In this document: in pieces, positions 11,964 through 25,465 of the stretch | Layout of the letters: each line of letters begins with the position of its first letter | Numbering within the stretch: position 1 is the first letter of the stretch | NCBI RefSeq assembly: GCF_037975245.1 | Contig: NC_092578.1 | Coordinates: forward strand, 15,110,321-15,174,320 | Direction: 5' to 3' | Source: Apostichopus japonicus | Lineage: Eukaryota > Echinodermata > Holothuroidea > Aspidochirotida > Stichopodidae | DNA length: 64,000 nt | Translations under genes and position numbers: made by a program | The notes under the pieces: model-generated | What the model saw: the letters and a program-made list of their open reading frames with translations, nothing else | Database searches by the model: none | Told to the model about the DNA's origin: nothing

Positions 11964-12398
11964 TGTGGACCTATGACACATGCACAGGACCGTGAAACTG
12001 ATCACCAAGACCGATAAAATAACGAAATCCAATGATGTTACACGTTCCGTTTCATGGAGTACGTGATCATTATGAACCGAGGAATAAGACTTATACTGCA
12101 GTATGCATTAAGTTCGATCAAGAATATTATGAAATAAATTTATTAAACGGTTTCGCCTCTCGATAGAGCATATGGCAGCACTCGAAAAGTAATGTAGTTT
12201 CCATACAGTATACCAGCAACAATAACCGTATTACCTGTGTAGACCATACGGTCCTCTCTAGGTTTCTATATACTTTGCTCTAATAAGAACAGATGACGAA
12301 AATATGAGCCAACACATATTGTTTCACTTTGTATGTTTATTATAGAAGTATATGGTTAGTTCAGTTAGTGAAAGTTCAACCATTACATTACATTACAC

Positions 12399-12500
12399 AG
12401 GAGCGGATTGATGGGTGCATGGGAAGAACACTGCACCCCCCTCCCCACTAACCCCTTTTCAACCCCACACAGAAAAGTAAAAATAGTTCCTAGCACAACC
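12399..12500. repeat. possible transposon end, C-rich
   Basis: The stretch beginning GGAGCGGATTGATGGGTGCA leads into a C-rich run and resembles the G/C-rich ends of other inverted-repeat elements in this window. I found no matching second end. Confidence 0.25.
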
Positions 12501-12507
12501 TTGCGAA

Positions 12508-12606
12508 TGTAAATAATTATATAAATAGTTATATAAATAATTATATAAATAATTATAAATAATTATATAAATAATCATATAAATAATTATATAAATAATT
12601 ATATAG
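12508..12606. repeat. AT-rich minisatellite (about 14-bp unit)
   Basis: Tandem copies of a unit close to ATAAATAATTATAT, with single-base variants (AGTTAT, AATCAT) and one shorter copy. Roughly seven copies. Confidence 0.8.
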
Positions 12607-12781
12607 AACTATTTTACAACATAAATATGCCTCAGAACGCACCATTTCACGTCAATTGTTTTATGTTGGGGGCGGAGACCCCTACATGGGTAACATCTTC
12701 AACATGCCCATGATGAACCACATCCCTCCTTTTTTTCAAAATCCTGGATCCCCTCCAGCTTTAAAGCTATATATATATATA

Positions 12782-13356
<575 letters not shown>

Positions 13357-13359
13357 CCG

Positions 13360-14298
13360 GTGTATGTGTATGCTCATTATGGGCACCTATAGTTGACAAG
13401 GAAACGTCAATCAAGTTCGTACTTGTTGTATACGATCGTCTGCCTTGTACTCATACTCACACACCTGTACTTTAATTCATACTCGGGGAATAATATATGT
13501 ACTATATAGGTAAAAGGTACTAGTGTAAGATTGAGTATTCATACTAACGCTTAGAGCCTTGTACCAAGTAGCATTTACCTTGAACTTGTACTCCAAGTGG
13601 ATGCACTCTTGTACTTATTTGTATACTGTATAAGTTTGTCAAACAACACCTCTTGTTCCGTTAGGGAGGAATCATGATGTTAATGTTACTCTATATACAC
13701 AAGATGGAAGACTTGAACAAGTCCACAGGTTACGTCACAGACTTGTCACAGTATGCATGTTCTTCGGCGATGATATTTGTATTTGTAAACATTGTTGTTA
13801 GACTATATGAATTGCCACGAATCTCGTATTCCTGACATACGGCAGTTTTCATACAACAGTTCATTTTTAACCGAGGAAATTATCAACGGTGAAAGCAAAT
13901 GAAGCTATAAAGGGTTTAAAGTCCTGTAGTGGAACTGGGACATTAGTATACACTAGTATTAAGAGTAGTCGATTGTCACATCGCAGTGACGTCACATAAC
14001 TAATAACGGTTTGGTTCGCTTGAATCTAAATCAAAGAAAGACGTTAAAGGAGAAGGCTCTTCATGTGTCCGGTTAATGTCCCCTTTGTAGTTTTGTAAAA
14101 TATGTCGGCAATTTGTTGAGAGAAATCTTATATGGGAATTAAAGAAACAAGTAAGAAACGAAAGTAACTTGTTTCGATTGTCAAAGTTTGTTTACATTTA
14201 TGATTTATGGACAGTTGGTTCTAACCAATCATATATATAACATTACAATAGTTGATCTTAGTAACCAAAACTAGATAATAACTAGAACAACTATATTT
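13360..14298. other. spacer without recognised gene
   Basis: No exon recognised. The part from about 14087 to 14236 is a dispersed repeat with an inverted partner at about 54646-54795. Confidence 0.5.
14087..14236 (+). repeat. dispersed inverted repeat, left copy
   Basis: Matches the reverse complement of about 54646-54795, sharing ATGTCGGCAATTT, GGAATTAAAGAAACAAG, GAAACGAAAGTAACTTGTTT and TTCTAACCAATCATATAT, with small indels. Its position beside the coiled-coil duplication on one side and the second minisatellite on the other links it to the same rearrangements. Confidence 0.7.
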
Positions 14299-14987
14299 GC
14301 CGATTGAACTCCAATCTTGACCGTCGTCACCTGAAAAATCGTGGATAGTCGGGATCCAAACGTAGGATAACAGAGTGAGGTCGCTTTCTATTTAAACAAA
14401 TGCATAACAGCATTAATCAATGGGTTGGTATAATTTTCTCCATATTTTGGTGGCAAGACTGCATGGTCGAATCACTTGGGATAAATAGACACAATCAAAG
14501 GCTATGAATATTTTAATATGAATATAAGGGGGACATTTTTATTGTATGCCTTGTTATGTTTATACCCATGAATGTTATACCTTTGGTATTCTTTATTTTA
14601 TTCAGATAGAACTGTTTAAGGTGAACTATAACGTAACATCTTATGTAAACAGGTTTAATATTTGCAGAAAAAATAATAATCAGGGAAATGCATTATAATT
14701 TTTAATTTTATTTTATGTGTACATGTTTCACAATTTCTGGTTTTACTCGCTTGTCATGCAGTTCGTGAAATATTTAATGCATTTTTAGTATTGATCTTAC
14801 GTTACACTTGTACAATTTTCTTCAACTTTAAGAATGTCCATTATCTTTGCAGCAAGTATATCGACATTTTTCTTCATTGTTCTCCGCTCTGCAGTCACAC
14901 CATTCCATCAAAGCTCCTCTAGACCGCCCACTACAAACGCCCATCACGCCCCACCCCTCCCCCGCCCCAGGTCTGATATTTGTTTCT

Positions 14988-15102
14988 TTACGTATTTTCA
15001 TGAGCCATGATCTCCTCCTGTAGATCACTGTTATCTTTCTCGATTTCATCCATTTGCTTCCCCATCCTCTTCATCTCCTTCGTTTTCTCTTTAACTTTCA
15101 TC
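14988..15102 (-). CDS. coiled-coil gene A, exon 4 (C-terminus)
   Basis: After TTACAG it encodes MKVKEKTKEMKRMGKQMDEI, then EKDNSDLQEEIMAHENT and stop. Phase fits exon 3 (GA plus G gives Glu). Copy B has the same exon with Gln, Arg and Tyr changes. Confidence 0.85.
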
Positions 15103-18100
15103 CTGTAAATGGAAGATAATAAACCAACTATATTGGAACAAAACTAAGAATATATATATTAATCAGTTTTGTACACAGACACTCATAATCAAATATACCC
15201 TGTTCTTAGTTCATTGGAACGCAGAGAAGTCCGGGTTATCCCCCAGATATATTTATATTGCTTGGACGCGGTATTACCTCTGCCGTAACCTGGGTAAAAG
15301 TTTTTAAAGACTTTAACATTCACAATAAGTCTACATTTTAATTTGGCATGGACAGAATCCTCAGAAAAAGAAGGGGGAAAGGCAAATCAATGTGGTTTTC
15401 GATTACCGGTTAATTTCCAAAAGAATTAATCAGCTGAGAACCGGTTTGCAATAAAAAAAATGTAATAAGTCACCAAAAACTTAACTTTTCCTTTAACAGC
15501 AAGATTTTTACCAATTATTTTGTATAACGTCAAACCTGTTTCGTAAATGTCATGAATACTTACTCTGCTTTGTCTAACTCACTGAGCAGAGCTGTGACGT
15601 CACTCTCACGATCCGCCAAATCACGGCTAATCCTTTTGAATTCTTCCTCTCTCTCCGTGACGATCGCCTGTAATCTTTCCATTTCCTGCTCGTTCCACAT
15701 ATTTTTCTTTTTCATTTGTATGAAATTCATTTTTGCATGAGTCTTAACACGCTCCGCTTCTTTTAGCTGCATCGCTCTATGCATCGCGTAAACATCGTTT
15801 TTCCTCATCGATGAAGCTTTATGAATCCATTGCTGCAATTCGCTCTCCAACTTCCCATTACTAGTAATAACTTCAGTATTTTCTTTCTTGAGCTGTACCA
15901 AGTCGTTGTTAGCTTTGTATAAATCTTTCTTCAACCAACGAATCAACGATCTCATCTCCTCCTGCTCCTTGGTCTTCTCATTCAGTTCTCCTTTCAGTTG
16001 CGTCACTCTGACGTCACGATCAGCTTGTATGTCATTATCTGACAAAAGACCCTTGTCTCGCTTCGATGTTAACAACCCATCAGTCTTCACATGCATCCTG
16101 TGTTTCATTTTATCGTATTGTTGCTTAAGGTTAGCATGTTTGTCCTGTAGATTTAATAACCTCTTTTGCAATTGTTTGTTATTCTGACGTAAGTGATCTG
16201 CTTTATATTCTGAATCTTTCTGAAGATCAATGTTATTCTTTTCCAGACGTTTTATTTGTTCCTCAAGTTCAATCAACTCATCTGTATTCTCCTTGTTTTG
16301 TTGTACAAGTTCCCGTCCTACAGGATGCGTGAACTGATTCCTGTGAATCAGATATTGATCAAGTTCACATACCAGGAAAGATAGCTGTGAATGTGAAGCC
16401 TTGTCTATGTCAGGCATTTCTTCTTTGTGTTTCATGAAAGACCCTCTGTGTTCCCCTGCTCTTTCAGATTGCATTTCTTCTTGGTCTTGTTGCAAGTCGG
16501 TACTGTCAACTTTCTGGAGGAGATCAATCAGCTTCTTCTTTGCTTCTTCATTTTCCTCTATAAGGTTTTGGCTGTTCCTTACAAGAACGTCGTAGTTACA
16601 TCTTGTTTGGCTAAGTTCCTTTTCGTACTTAGACTCATAACTTGTTTTTTCTTGTTGAAAGGTTGCTGTTAATTCTTCAATGGCAGCGTTACTGCAGCAG
16701 TTCTCAAGGAATAAACGAACTTGCATCAGTTCGTGTTCTTCTGTTAAATTCTTCATCTCGTTCAATTGTCTTTGTAGTTCGTCTGCTTTCAGTTTGAATT
16801 CATTCTCTCTCGATACAGCCTTCTTCAGAACCTCGATCTGGTTGAAGGATTCTTGCATTTTCTGTTCATAGCATATCAGTTTGTTTTCTTTCTCTTCAAC
16901 CATTTTGTTATAATATTCTGCCATGCTGTCCATCTGCTGTTGCAATTGAGAGTTCTCTTTCGCGAGTTCTTCCTCCAGCTGATTAATCTCACCCATGCAT
17001 TGAGTTGTTTTCATCTCATGGATCATCTCCATCTCCTTACTGTGTTCCAGCACATCTCTGTAAGACTGATTCAATTCTTCCAGCTTATTCCGCAGCTCGT
17101 TCTTTTCTTTGATTGCTTTCTCCGTCATAATCTTTCCGTCTCCGATCTTCATCTCGTATTCTCTTTCAAGGTCCTTCACTTCATCTTGATGAAACAGTCT
17201 TTGTTCTTTCAATTTATCTTCTAGTTCTTTCATCCCGGACTGAAGACTTTGAATTAATTCATCTTTGGCAGCAATCTGAGAATCCATTCGTCCTTTCATG
17301 CAAGTCATCTCCTCTTCGTGAATCTCTCTAATGACTTTTGCCTCTTCACTATGAATCTTTCTTTCTAAAATAAACTTTTCTTCCATGGTCTTTACATCCG
17401 ATTCGAGATACTGCATGTTAGCTTCATGCTCGGCATTTACAGTAGTAACGTTCTGTTTAACTTCCTCCAGACTTTTCTCTAAAACCTTCACAGTCTTCTT
17501 TAGACTCCGGTTATTTTTTCGCAATGACGTAAGTTCTTTCTTAGCGTTGCTAAGCTCGGCAGTGAGTTTATAAACAACGTTATTGCTCTTGTTTAAAGTA
17601 ATGGCCATGTTTTCCACCTCTTTCTTGTACCTCTCACAATCTCTCTCCTTTATGAGAAGCATTTCTCCCCATTGCTTGCGTAGGGTTTCCTCTTGCTCAC
17701 AAAAGAACTGCCTCTGCGATCTCAGTTTCTCCTTCAGAATCTTAACCTTGGATTCAAGGAAAGACTTTTCAGCTTGTAGTTTATCTTTGAATCTCAGAGA
17801 AGTCTGAAGATCGTACTCGGTCTTATCAGCAGTCATCTGGAGTGACGTCATCTCGATCTTGAGCTGCTGGTTGTCTTCCAGTAATGACGTCATTTCGGTT
17901 TTAGCGGTGTTGAGCTCCGAGGTGACGATATCTAAGGTTTGACTATTCTCTCGTAATAAGTGAGTCATGTTCAACTCCTTCTCCTTGTGTCGTTGACACT
18001 CCTGCTCCTTAGCAGCAAGTCTGTTATTCCAACTCGAGTTGGTCTCCTTGAGCTGATTCTCTAACTCTCGACACTGTACGGTCATTGACCCGAGGTCATC

Positions 18101-20781
18101 CTTCATTACTCGACGCGCGGCAGAATTGGCTTTTACCTCCTTGCCGAAACTGGTCACAGCTTTCTTAAGGATCGTCTGATCCCGTTGCTTGATTTTCAGC
18201 TGACATGCCATATCGTGATGGATCTTCACCACTTGACGGCTTTCTTCGCTAAGCCGATTTAGGACGCGTATGACGTCATCCCGCTCTCGGTGATGGCTGA
18301 CCGATCGCTTTTTGAATATTCCACGCTGAGCCTTTTCAAACTTTAGAAGTTTCTTGTCGACGAGGTCGGCGATGGTTTGGTTGCAAAGAGCGACTGTTGC
18401 ACGCAGTTCTTCGGTAGGTGAGCTGTTTATTATGAAAAGAATAGAAGAAACTTGATACGAGTAATTTCCTTATACGATTTTGTCGCCATTAACTTCCTTA
18501 TCGAGCACTGTTGTAAACTGAGCATTATTGATATCCTACCAAACTGAACTGATCATATGTCGTTTTGAAATTTATACAAGAATTACGATACATCATAACT
18601 GACAATATAATTATATATGACAGGAATGAATAAATAACGCTTAATGGCTGGAAATTAGAGGAGAACACTTCTTTCTCCTTATTTCACAGATTTCCCATTT
18701 CACCTTTGCTGACTCTCTTGCAGTTGTTGTTCATGGTCGGTTCGTTGGTCCTCCAAGGTGGTGGTTGAAGGCAGTGGAATGGAGTGGTTGTTGTTGTTAG
18801 AAGGCACAGAAGGGAGACCGGAAGATCCCTCCACTAACACCCCGTCCACGAAAACTAGGTCATCTAGGTAGACGATGACCTATAAAAGAAGAAAAAAGAA
18901 TTTCCTGCTTTGAATCATTTGAACAAAGAATAGTAATGATATGTTTGTTAATATATATATTTCATGTTAGTACCAAAGACCCAAATTTTATGATTACACA
19001 TTAGTTCAAGACTCATCTTGATAACTTGTTCCATTGCTGAGATATCAACATTTTACATTAATTCCATTTTTATTTGATGACAACATTGCCCAATACCATG
19101 TTATATCATTACTGAACCACAAATCAATTTGTTTAATAATAAAGTAAAGACCTCGTCACATGTCAACTGCAATTCTCGTTTTAATTTTCAGGAATCATTA
19201 TTAATGCACTATAACAGTACACTCATCAATCTCTGTATAGAAAGCTATGAAACTCTTAATCCAGCAAGAATTGGACTCGTTGTGAATTATATTTGTAGGC
19301 TGCACGGGAACGAATAAACAGCCAATCGGGAGCTAGAAAAACCATTCGGTGAGGTGAGAGAACAAACTTTACTGCAACAAGCAGATGACCCCTATCAACA
19401 TCCCAAAATCCCCCACCTTCCCCCACCTCTTCAAATAATGTCATAATAACTATGGTAACAATTTTTTTTATATGCCAAGTGCACGGTAACCGTTTATGCA
19501 TTGTGACTGGGATGGTATAAAATCATCAAATGATCTGTTCAAAACATTTAATTTATTGACCCTATCCAGTGACTCATTAAGGGAAACATATTTTCGCATT
19601 CTTGCTTGATCTTATATCCCTGGCTACTCCGTGTATAATTCTAAGCATGATTCACTGATCTGTTTGCTATACATGGATTAATTATAGACTAAGTAATAAT
19701 TTAATCTATGCTTTTCTGTGATAATAACGCCCTTAGTTAGCTAGTATGCAAATTGTCTAAATACATATATACATGGATTTTACCACATTGAGAACACAAA
19801 ACATGAATACTTTTCGCGACTCTGGTCAAGTATAACCGTCAAAATCGCAACAACGACAAAACGCAGTCGATTTGAAGATTTTTGGCGTTCCAATGCTATG
19901 AAATTATTAGAGGTAAGAAGGTCGAACCTGTCTACAAAATCGGCCAATCAACTCATAAATAAAGATTGACTTAACGAGTATTAATTATTTGGCTCATATG
20001 ACGTCACGCCGATTTTCAGATATAGTCTACTATACACTACTCCCATTAAACTCCTCAGAACGGACGTCTGAAAATGTCATACCCCCACCACCCCCCCCCC
20101 CCCCCGTCGACAAGTAAATCCGTAACAAAAGGGTAGATTTTATATGAAAAATCTTATCACTACAAGTTGAAGTAAACTAAGAACCTCTAACTCTTTAAAT
20201 GGGGGCAACAATTTGGCTTTTCCTTCTCACACAACGAAGGATTGTTACGCGCCAGAAAGCCTGGAAACCATGGATGGTCTCGGTGACGTAGCCTACTTTA
20301 CAAACATAGAAACCCCCCTTTATAATAATCTGAACCTCTTAAAAAAAATATGCCTATAAGATACCACAAAAGGCTAATTACTATGTTCAGTATATGGCAG
20401 TTTTGCAAAGCGGAAAGTCCATCTTAAGTTCAGAACTGTTTTGTCCGAAAGTTATCGAGTTGGGCTATTGTAGCCGAATGTACTCACTCCATTGTAGTAA
20501 TATGCCGAGCTATTTACCTTCGATTACCATGCTAATGATATTCTCTCTATGCTCCCTTGTTACTTCCTTGTTGCTAGATGCCGGTCCAAGACTAAGCTCA
20601 GAAACATATAGGAGAAATAGTACAAGTATCATACACTGACCTTATCATTGTCCATAGGTTGGACTTCAAAATCACCAAACTTGATGCGGAGCGAGTCATC
20701 GCTCAACGCATCACAGCCGGGAAATCCCCATGCGACGATGTTATTCGCAGGTTCGCTTGGTTTCTGAATAAATTCAGACAT
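14988..20781 (-). CDS. long coiled-coil protein, copy A (1,096 aa)
   Basis: Four exons join in frame to 3,291 nt: 20641-20781, 18704-18879, 15564-18422 and 14988-15102 (stop TAA at 14990-14988). The N-terminal 105 residues form a short globular part containing WGFPGCD, SLRIKFGDFEV and VIVYLDDLVFVDGVLVEG, then a Ser/Asn-rich linker. From about residue 125 to the end it is almost continuous charged coiled coil rich in Glu, Lys and Gln, with a cysteine-rich spot (LENCCSNA) in the middle. The size and heptads resemble golgins, CLIP or EEA1-type structural proteins, but no diagnostic domain (FYVE, GRIP, CAP-Gly) is visible. I do not recognise the family, and role and location are unknown. A paralogue sits at 38298-43695. 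I chose the first in-frame ATG (MSEFIQKPSEP); the open frame continues upstream without an ATG. Confidence 0.85.
15103..15563 (-). other. intron 3 of coiled-coil gene A
   Basis: A 461-bp intron with donor GTAAGT and acceptor TTACAG, aligning along its length with the B intron (38413-38847). Nothing else seen. Confidence 0.7.
15564..18422 (-). CDS. coiled-coil gene A, exon 3 (main coiled coil)
   Basis: A single 2,859-nt exon, open throughout, from acceptor AAACAG to donor GTAAGT. It begins SPTEELRATVALCNQTIADL and runs as charged heptads. The internal Met at 18232 is not the start, because the frame and splicing extend upstream and are conserved in copy B. Confidence 0.95.
18704..18879 (-). 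CDS. coiled-coil gene A, exon 2
   Basis: Acceptor TTATAG, donor GTGAAA. Encodes VIVYLDDLVFVDGVLVEG, then a low-complexity linker with a run of four Asn and SIPLPSTTT, then EDQRTDHEQQLQESQQ. It ends in phase 2 and joins exon 3 at Ser. Confidence 0.8.
18880..20640 (-). other. intron 1 of coiled-coil gene A
   Basis: A 1.76-kb intron, partly alignable to the B intron. It holds a C homopolymer run near 20084-20105. No exon is recognised. Confidence 0.6.
20641..20781 (-). CDS. coiled-coil gene A, exon 1
   Basis: Encodes 47 residues starting MSEFIQKPSEPANN and ending QPMDNDK before donor GTCAGT, phase 0. The same frame is open to about 20895 and would add a hydrophobic stretch (VCVLATLLLFGAF), but has no ATG there. 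Confidence 0.75.
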
Positions 20782-21780
20782 AATCGCTTTGAATGCTCCG
20801 AAAAGTAAAAGTGTAGCAAGTACGCAAACTTTAAGAATCGATGTGTTGACATCTAATGTGTGATAACGGTAACTAGGAACCACAGCATATTTTCCTCCAT
20901 GGGAAACTTACAGTGACGTAACAGTGACGCATTTTACCTCACGCAGAAGCTAGCGTATTAACTGGTCTAATGCGTGATATGATAAATGCAACGAAACCTT
21001 TGACGAACACATAACATTAGCATTGGTATATGGAATACGGTATGGCCAAAGGGATTGCGCCAAGGCGCTATCTATATGATCTCTGGACGTAGCGTATAAT
21101 TGCGCATAAAATGCAATGACATGTGAACGCCCCGTGTCAAAGAAGAAGCGCATTACAACAGACTTTCAAGTGCGCGCATCTGCGTCACATACGAACACAC
21201 ACGGCTGTAAACGGCAGAGATATAGGGATCTGACGTCACGAATTAAGATGCGATGGCAGCAAATAGCTAACTGACTGTTGGTAGAGGGAGGGTGTTGGAT
21301 ATCATCTCAGTCTTCATCCTAGGTACGAATACAGGTCCATACGACCTCATCAAACCGTTAAATTCGCATTTATCTGCACATTTTCGGTGATACAAAATGT
21401 AAAAAAAAAAACGTGTAACCGTTAACGGTGTATGTAAACCTGGTAAATAAATGAAACTCTAAATACATACGAGCTGTACAGCGAACCCCTCCTCCCCCCT
21501 CCCCCACAAAGGATGCGCTATAAAAATGACGAAAGTTGTCACCTTAATGGAATTGAATGTCATCTCTACGTATATAATGGTGTAATAAGAACGTGTTTTA
21601 TGATGGCAGATCATTCTTAAAAAATGTTAAACGTATATGTAAGCCTTCCATTTATGAAAAGAAATATGCCCACATGAAAAATAAGCCTACTTATTGTCAA
21701 AGCCCCGAGGCGAGGATGTAACTCATGCAGGAATGTAATTGTCAGATGGCTTCCAACTTCCATTTACTCACGCCCCTCCT
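20782..21780 (-). promoter_or_regulatory. upstream region of coiled-coil gene A
   Basis: The 1 kb between the chosen ATG and the minisatellite. The first 450 bp are shared with gene B upstream (to about 44105), and the whole stretch is shared with the orphan copy at 52033-53045. It carries TGACGTAA and TGACGC half-sites near 20913-20930 and a palindromic CRE TGACGTCA at 21231-21238. Conservation in three copies supports a promoter or 5' UTR role. I did not find a convincing TATA box. Confidence 0.6.
21231..21238. promoter_or_regulatory. palindromic CRE (TGACGTCA), promoter A
   Basis: Full CREB/ATF consensus. The same site in the same context (TGACGTCACGAATTA) occurs in promoter B (44095-44102) and orphan copy C (52482-52489). 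Confidence 0.6.
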
Positions 21781-24700
21781 GCCATCACGTCTGTCTTATA
21801 CCTTAAATACCATCACGTCTGTCTCATCCCTTAGATACCATCACGTAAGTCTGATCCCTTAGATACCGTCACGTCTGTCTGATCCCTTAGATACCGTCAC
21901 GTCTGTCTGATCCCTTAGATACCCTCACGTCTGTCTCATCTCTTAGATAACATCGCGTCTGTCTCATCTCTTAGATAACATCGCGTCTGTCTCATCCTTT
22001 AGATACCATCACGTCTGTCTCATCCCTTAGATTCCCTCACGTCTGTGTTATCCCTTAGATACCCTCACGTCTGGCTGATCCCTTAGATACCATCACGTCT
22101 GTCTGATCCCTTAGATACCGTCACGTCTGTCTGATCCCTTAGATACCCTCACGTCTGTCTGATCCCTTAGATACCCTCACTTCTGTCTCATCCTTTAGAT
22201 ACCATCGCGTCTGTCTGATCCCTTTGATACCCTCACGTCTGTCTCATCCCTTAGATACCGTCACGTCTGTCTCATCTCTTTGATACCATCACGTCTGTCT
22301 GATCCCTTTGATACCCTCACGTCTGTCTCATCCTTTAGATACCACCACGTCTGTCTGATCCCTTTGATACCATCACGTCTGTCTCATCTCTTAGATAGCA
22401 TCACGTCTGTCTGATCCCTTTGATACCCTCACGTCTGTCTTGTCCTTTAGATACCATCACGTCTGTCTCATCTCTTAGATACCATCACGTCTGTCTGAAC
22501 CCTTTGATACCCTCACGTATGTCTCATCCCTTAGATACCCTCACGTCTGTCCCAACCCTTAGATACCATCACGTCTGTCTCAACCCTTACATACTCATCA
22601 CGACTGTCTCATCTCGTAGATACCCTCACGTCTGTCTCATCTCGTAGATACCATCACGTCTGTCTCATCCCTTAGATACCCTCACGTCTGTCTCATCTCT
22701 TAGATAGCATCACGTCTGTCTGATCCCTTTGATACCCTCACGTCTGTCTTGTCCTTTAGATACCATCACGTCTGTCTCATCTCTTAGATAGCATCACGTC
22801 TGTCCCATCCTTTAGATACCATCACGTCTGTCTGATCTCTTAGATACCATCACATCTGTCTGAACCCTTTCATACCCTCACGTATGTCTCATCCCTTAGA
22901 TACCCTCACGTCTGTCCCAACCTTAGATACCATCACGTCTGTCTCAACCCTTACATACCATCACGTCTGTCTCATCCGTTAGATACCACGTCTGTCCCAT
23001 CCCTTAGATACCCTCACGTCTGTCTGATCCCTTAGATACCCTCACTTCTGTCTCATCCTTTAGATACCATCGCGTCTGTCTGATCCCTTTGATACCCTCA
23101 CGTTCTGTCTCATCCCTTAGATACCGTCACGTCTGTCTCATCTCTTTGATACCATCACGTCTGTCTGATCCCTTTGATACCCTCACGTCTGTCTCATCCT
23201 TTAGATACCACCACGTCTGTCTGATCCCTTTGATACCATCACGTCTGTCTCATCTCTTAGATAGCATCACGTCTGTCTGATCCCTTTGATACCCTCACGT
23301 CTGTCTCATCTCGTAGATACCGTCACGTCTGTCTCATCCCTTAGATACCGTCACGTCTGTCTCATCTCTTAGATACCATCACGTCTGTCTGAACCCTTAG
23401 ATACCCTCACGTATGTCTCATCCTTTAGATACCCTCACGTCTGTCCCAACCCTTAGATACCATCACGTCTGTCTCAACCCTTACATACCCATCACGACTG
23501 TCTCATCCCTTAGATACCCTCACGTCTGTCCCATCCCTTAGATACCATCACGTCTGTCTGATCCCTTAGATACCATCACGTCTGTCTCTTCCCTTAGATA
23601 CCCTTACGTCTGTGTCATCCCTTATATGCCATTACGTCTCATCCATTAGATACCTTCACGTCTGTCTGATCCCTTAGATACCGTCACGTCTGTGTCATCC
23701 CTTAGATAACATCACGTCTGATCCCTTACATACCATCATGTCTGTCTGCTCCATTTCATAGCATCACGTCTGTCTCATCCCTTAGATGCCATCACGTCTG
23801 TCTTATACCTTAAATACCATCACGTCTGTCTCATCCCTTAGATACCATCACGTAAGTCTGATCCCTTAGATACCGTCACGTCTGTCTGATCCCTTAGATA
23901 CCGTCACGTCTGTCTGATCCCTTAGATACCCTCACGTCTGTCTCATCTAATAGATAACATCGCGTCTATCTCATCTCTTAGATAACATCGCGTCTGTCTC
24001 ATCCTTTAGATACCATCACGTCTGTCTCATCCCTTAGATTCCCTCACGTCTGTGTTATCCCTTAGATACCCTCACGTCTGGCTGATCCCTTAGATACATC
24101 ACGTCTGTCTCATCCCTTAGATTCCCTCACGTCTGTGTTATCCCTTAGATACCCTCACGTCTGTCTCATCTCGTAGATACCGTCACGTCTGTCTCATCCT
24201 TTAGATACCATCACGTCTGTCTCAACCCCTAGATTCCCTCACGTCTGTGTTATCCCTTAGATACCCTCACGTCTGGCTGATCCCTTAGATACCATCACGT
24301 CTGTCTGATCCCTTAGATACCGTCACGTCTGTCTGATCCCTTAGATACCCTCACGTCTGTCTGATCCCTTAGATACCCTCACTTCTGTCTCATCCTTTAG
24401 ATACCATCGCGTCTGTCTGATCCCTTTGATACCCTCACGTCTGTCTCATCCCTTAGATACCGTCACGTCTGTCTCATCTCTTTGATACCATCACGTCTGT
24501 CTGATCCCTTTGATACCCTCACGTCTGTCTCATCCTTTAGATACCACCACGTCTGTCTGATCCCTTTGATACCATCACGTCTGTCTCATCTCTTAGATAG
24601 CATCACGTCTGTCTGATCCCTTTGATACCCTCACGTCTGTCTTGTCCTTTAGATAACATCCATTCTGTCTCATCTCTTAGATAGCATCACGTCTGTCTGA

Positions 24701-25465
24701 TCCCTTTGATACCCTCACGTCTGTCTTGTCCTTTAGATAACATCCATTCTGTCTCATCTCTTAGATACTATCACGTCTGTCTGAACCCTTTGATACCCTC
24801 ACTTATGTCTCATCCCTTAGATACCCTCACGTCTGTCCCAACCCTTAGATACCATCACGTCTGTCTCAACCCTTACATACTCATCACGACTGTCTCATCC
24901 CTTAGATACCATCACGTCTGTCTGATCCCTTAGATACCATCACGTCTGTCTCATCTCGTAGATACCGTCACGTCTGTCTCATCCCTTTAATACCGTCACG
25001 TCTGTCTCATCTCTTAGATACCATCACGTCTGTCTGAACCCTTTGATACCCTCACGTATGTCTCATCCCTTAGATACCCTCACGCCTGTCCCAACCCTTA
25101 GATACCATCACGTCTGTCTCATCCCTTAGATACCGTCACGTCTGTCTCATCCCTTAGATACCCTCACGTCTGTCTCATCCCTTAGATACCATCACGTCTG
25201 TCTCATCCCTTAGATACCGTCACGTCTGTCTCATCTCTTAGATACCATCACGTCTGTCTCATCCCTTTGATACCCTCACGTCTGTCTTGTCCTTTAGATA
25301 CCATCACGTCTGTCTCATCTCTTAGATACCATCACATCTGTCTGAACCCTTTGATACCCTCACGTATGTCCCATCCCTTAGATACCATCACGTCTGTCTG
25401 ATATCTTAGATACCATCACGTCTGTCTCTTCCCTTAGATACCCTTACGTCTGTGTCATCCCTTAT

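Larger units (their letters stand above)
14299..21240 (-). repeat. segmental duplication unit A
   Basis: A block starting GCCGATTGAACTCCAATC and running through the coiled-coil gene and its promoter is repeated in the same orientation at 37611-44105. Introns differ in length (first intron about 1.76 kb here against 1.39 kb in B); exons are nearly unchanged. Confidence 0.85.

Noticed and set aside
15552-17807. Plus-strand frames opposite the coiled-coil exon A
   Set aside because: They are antisense shadows of a long open coding exon, and the same shadows appear opposite copy B.
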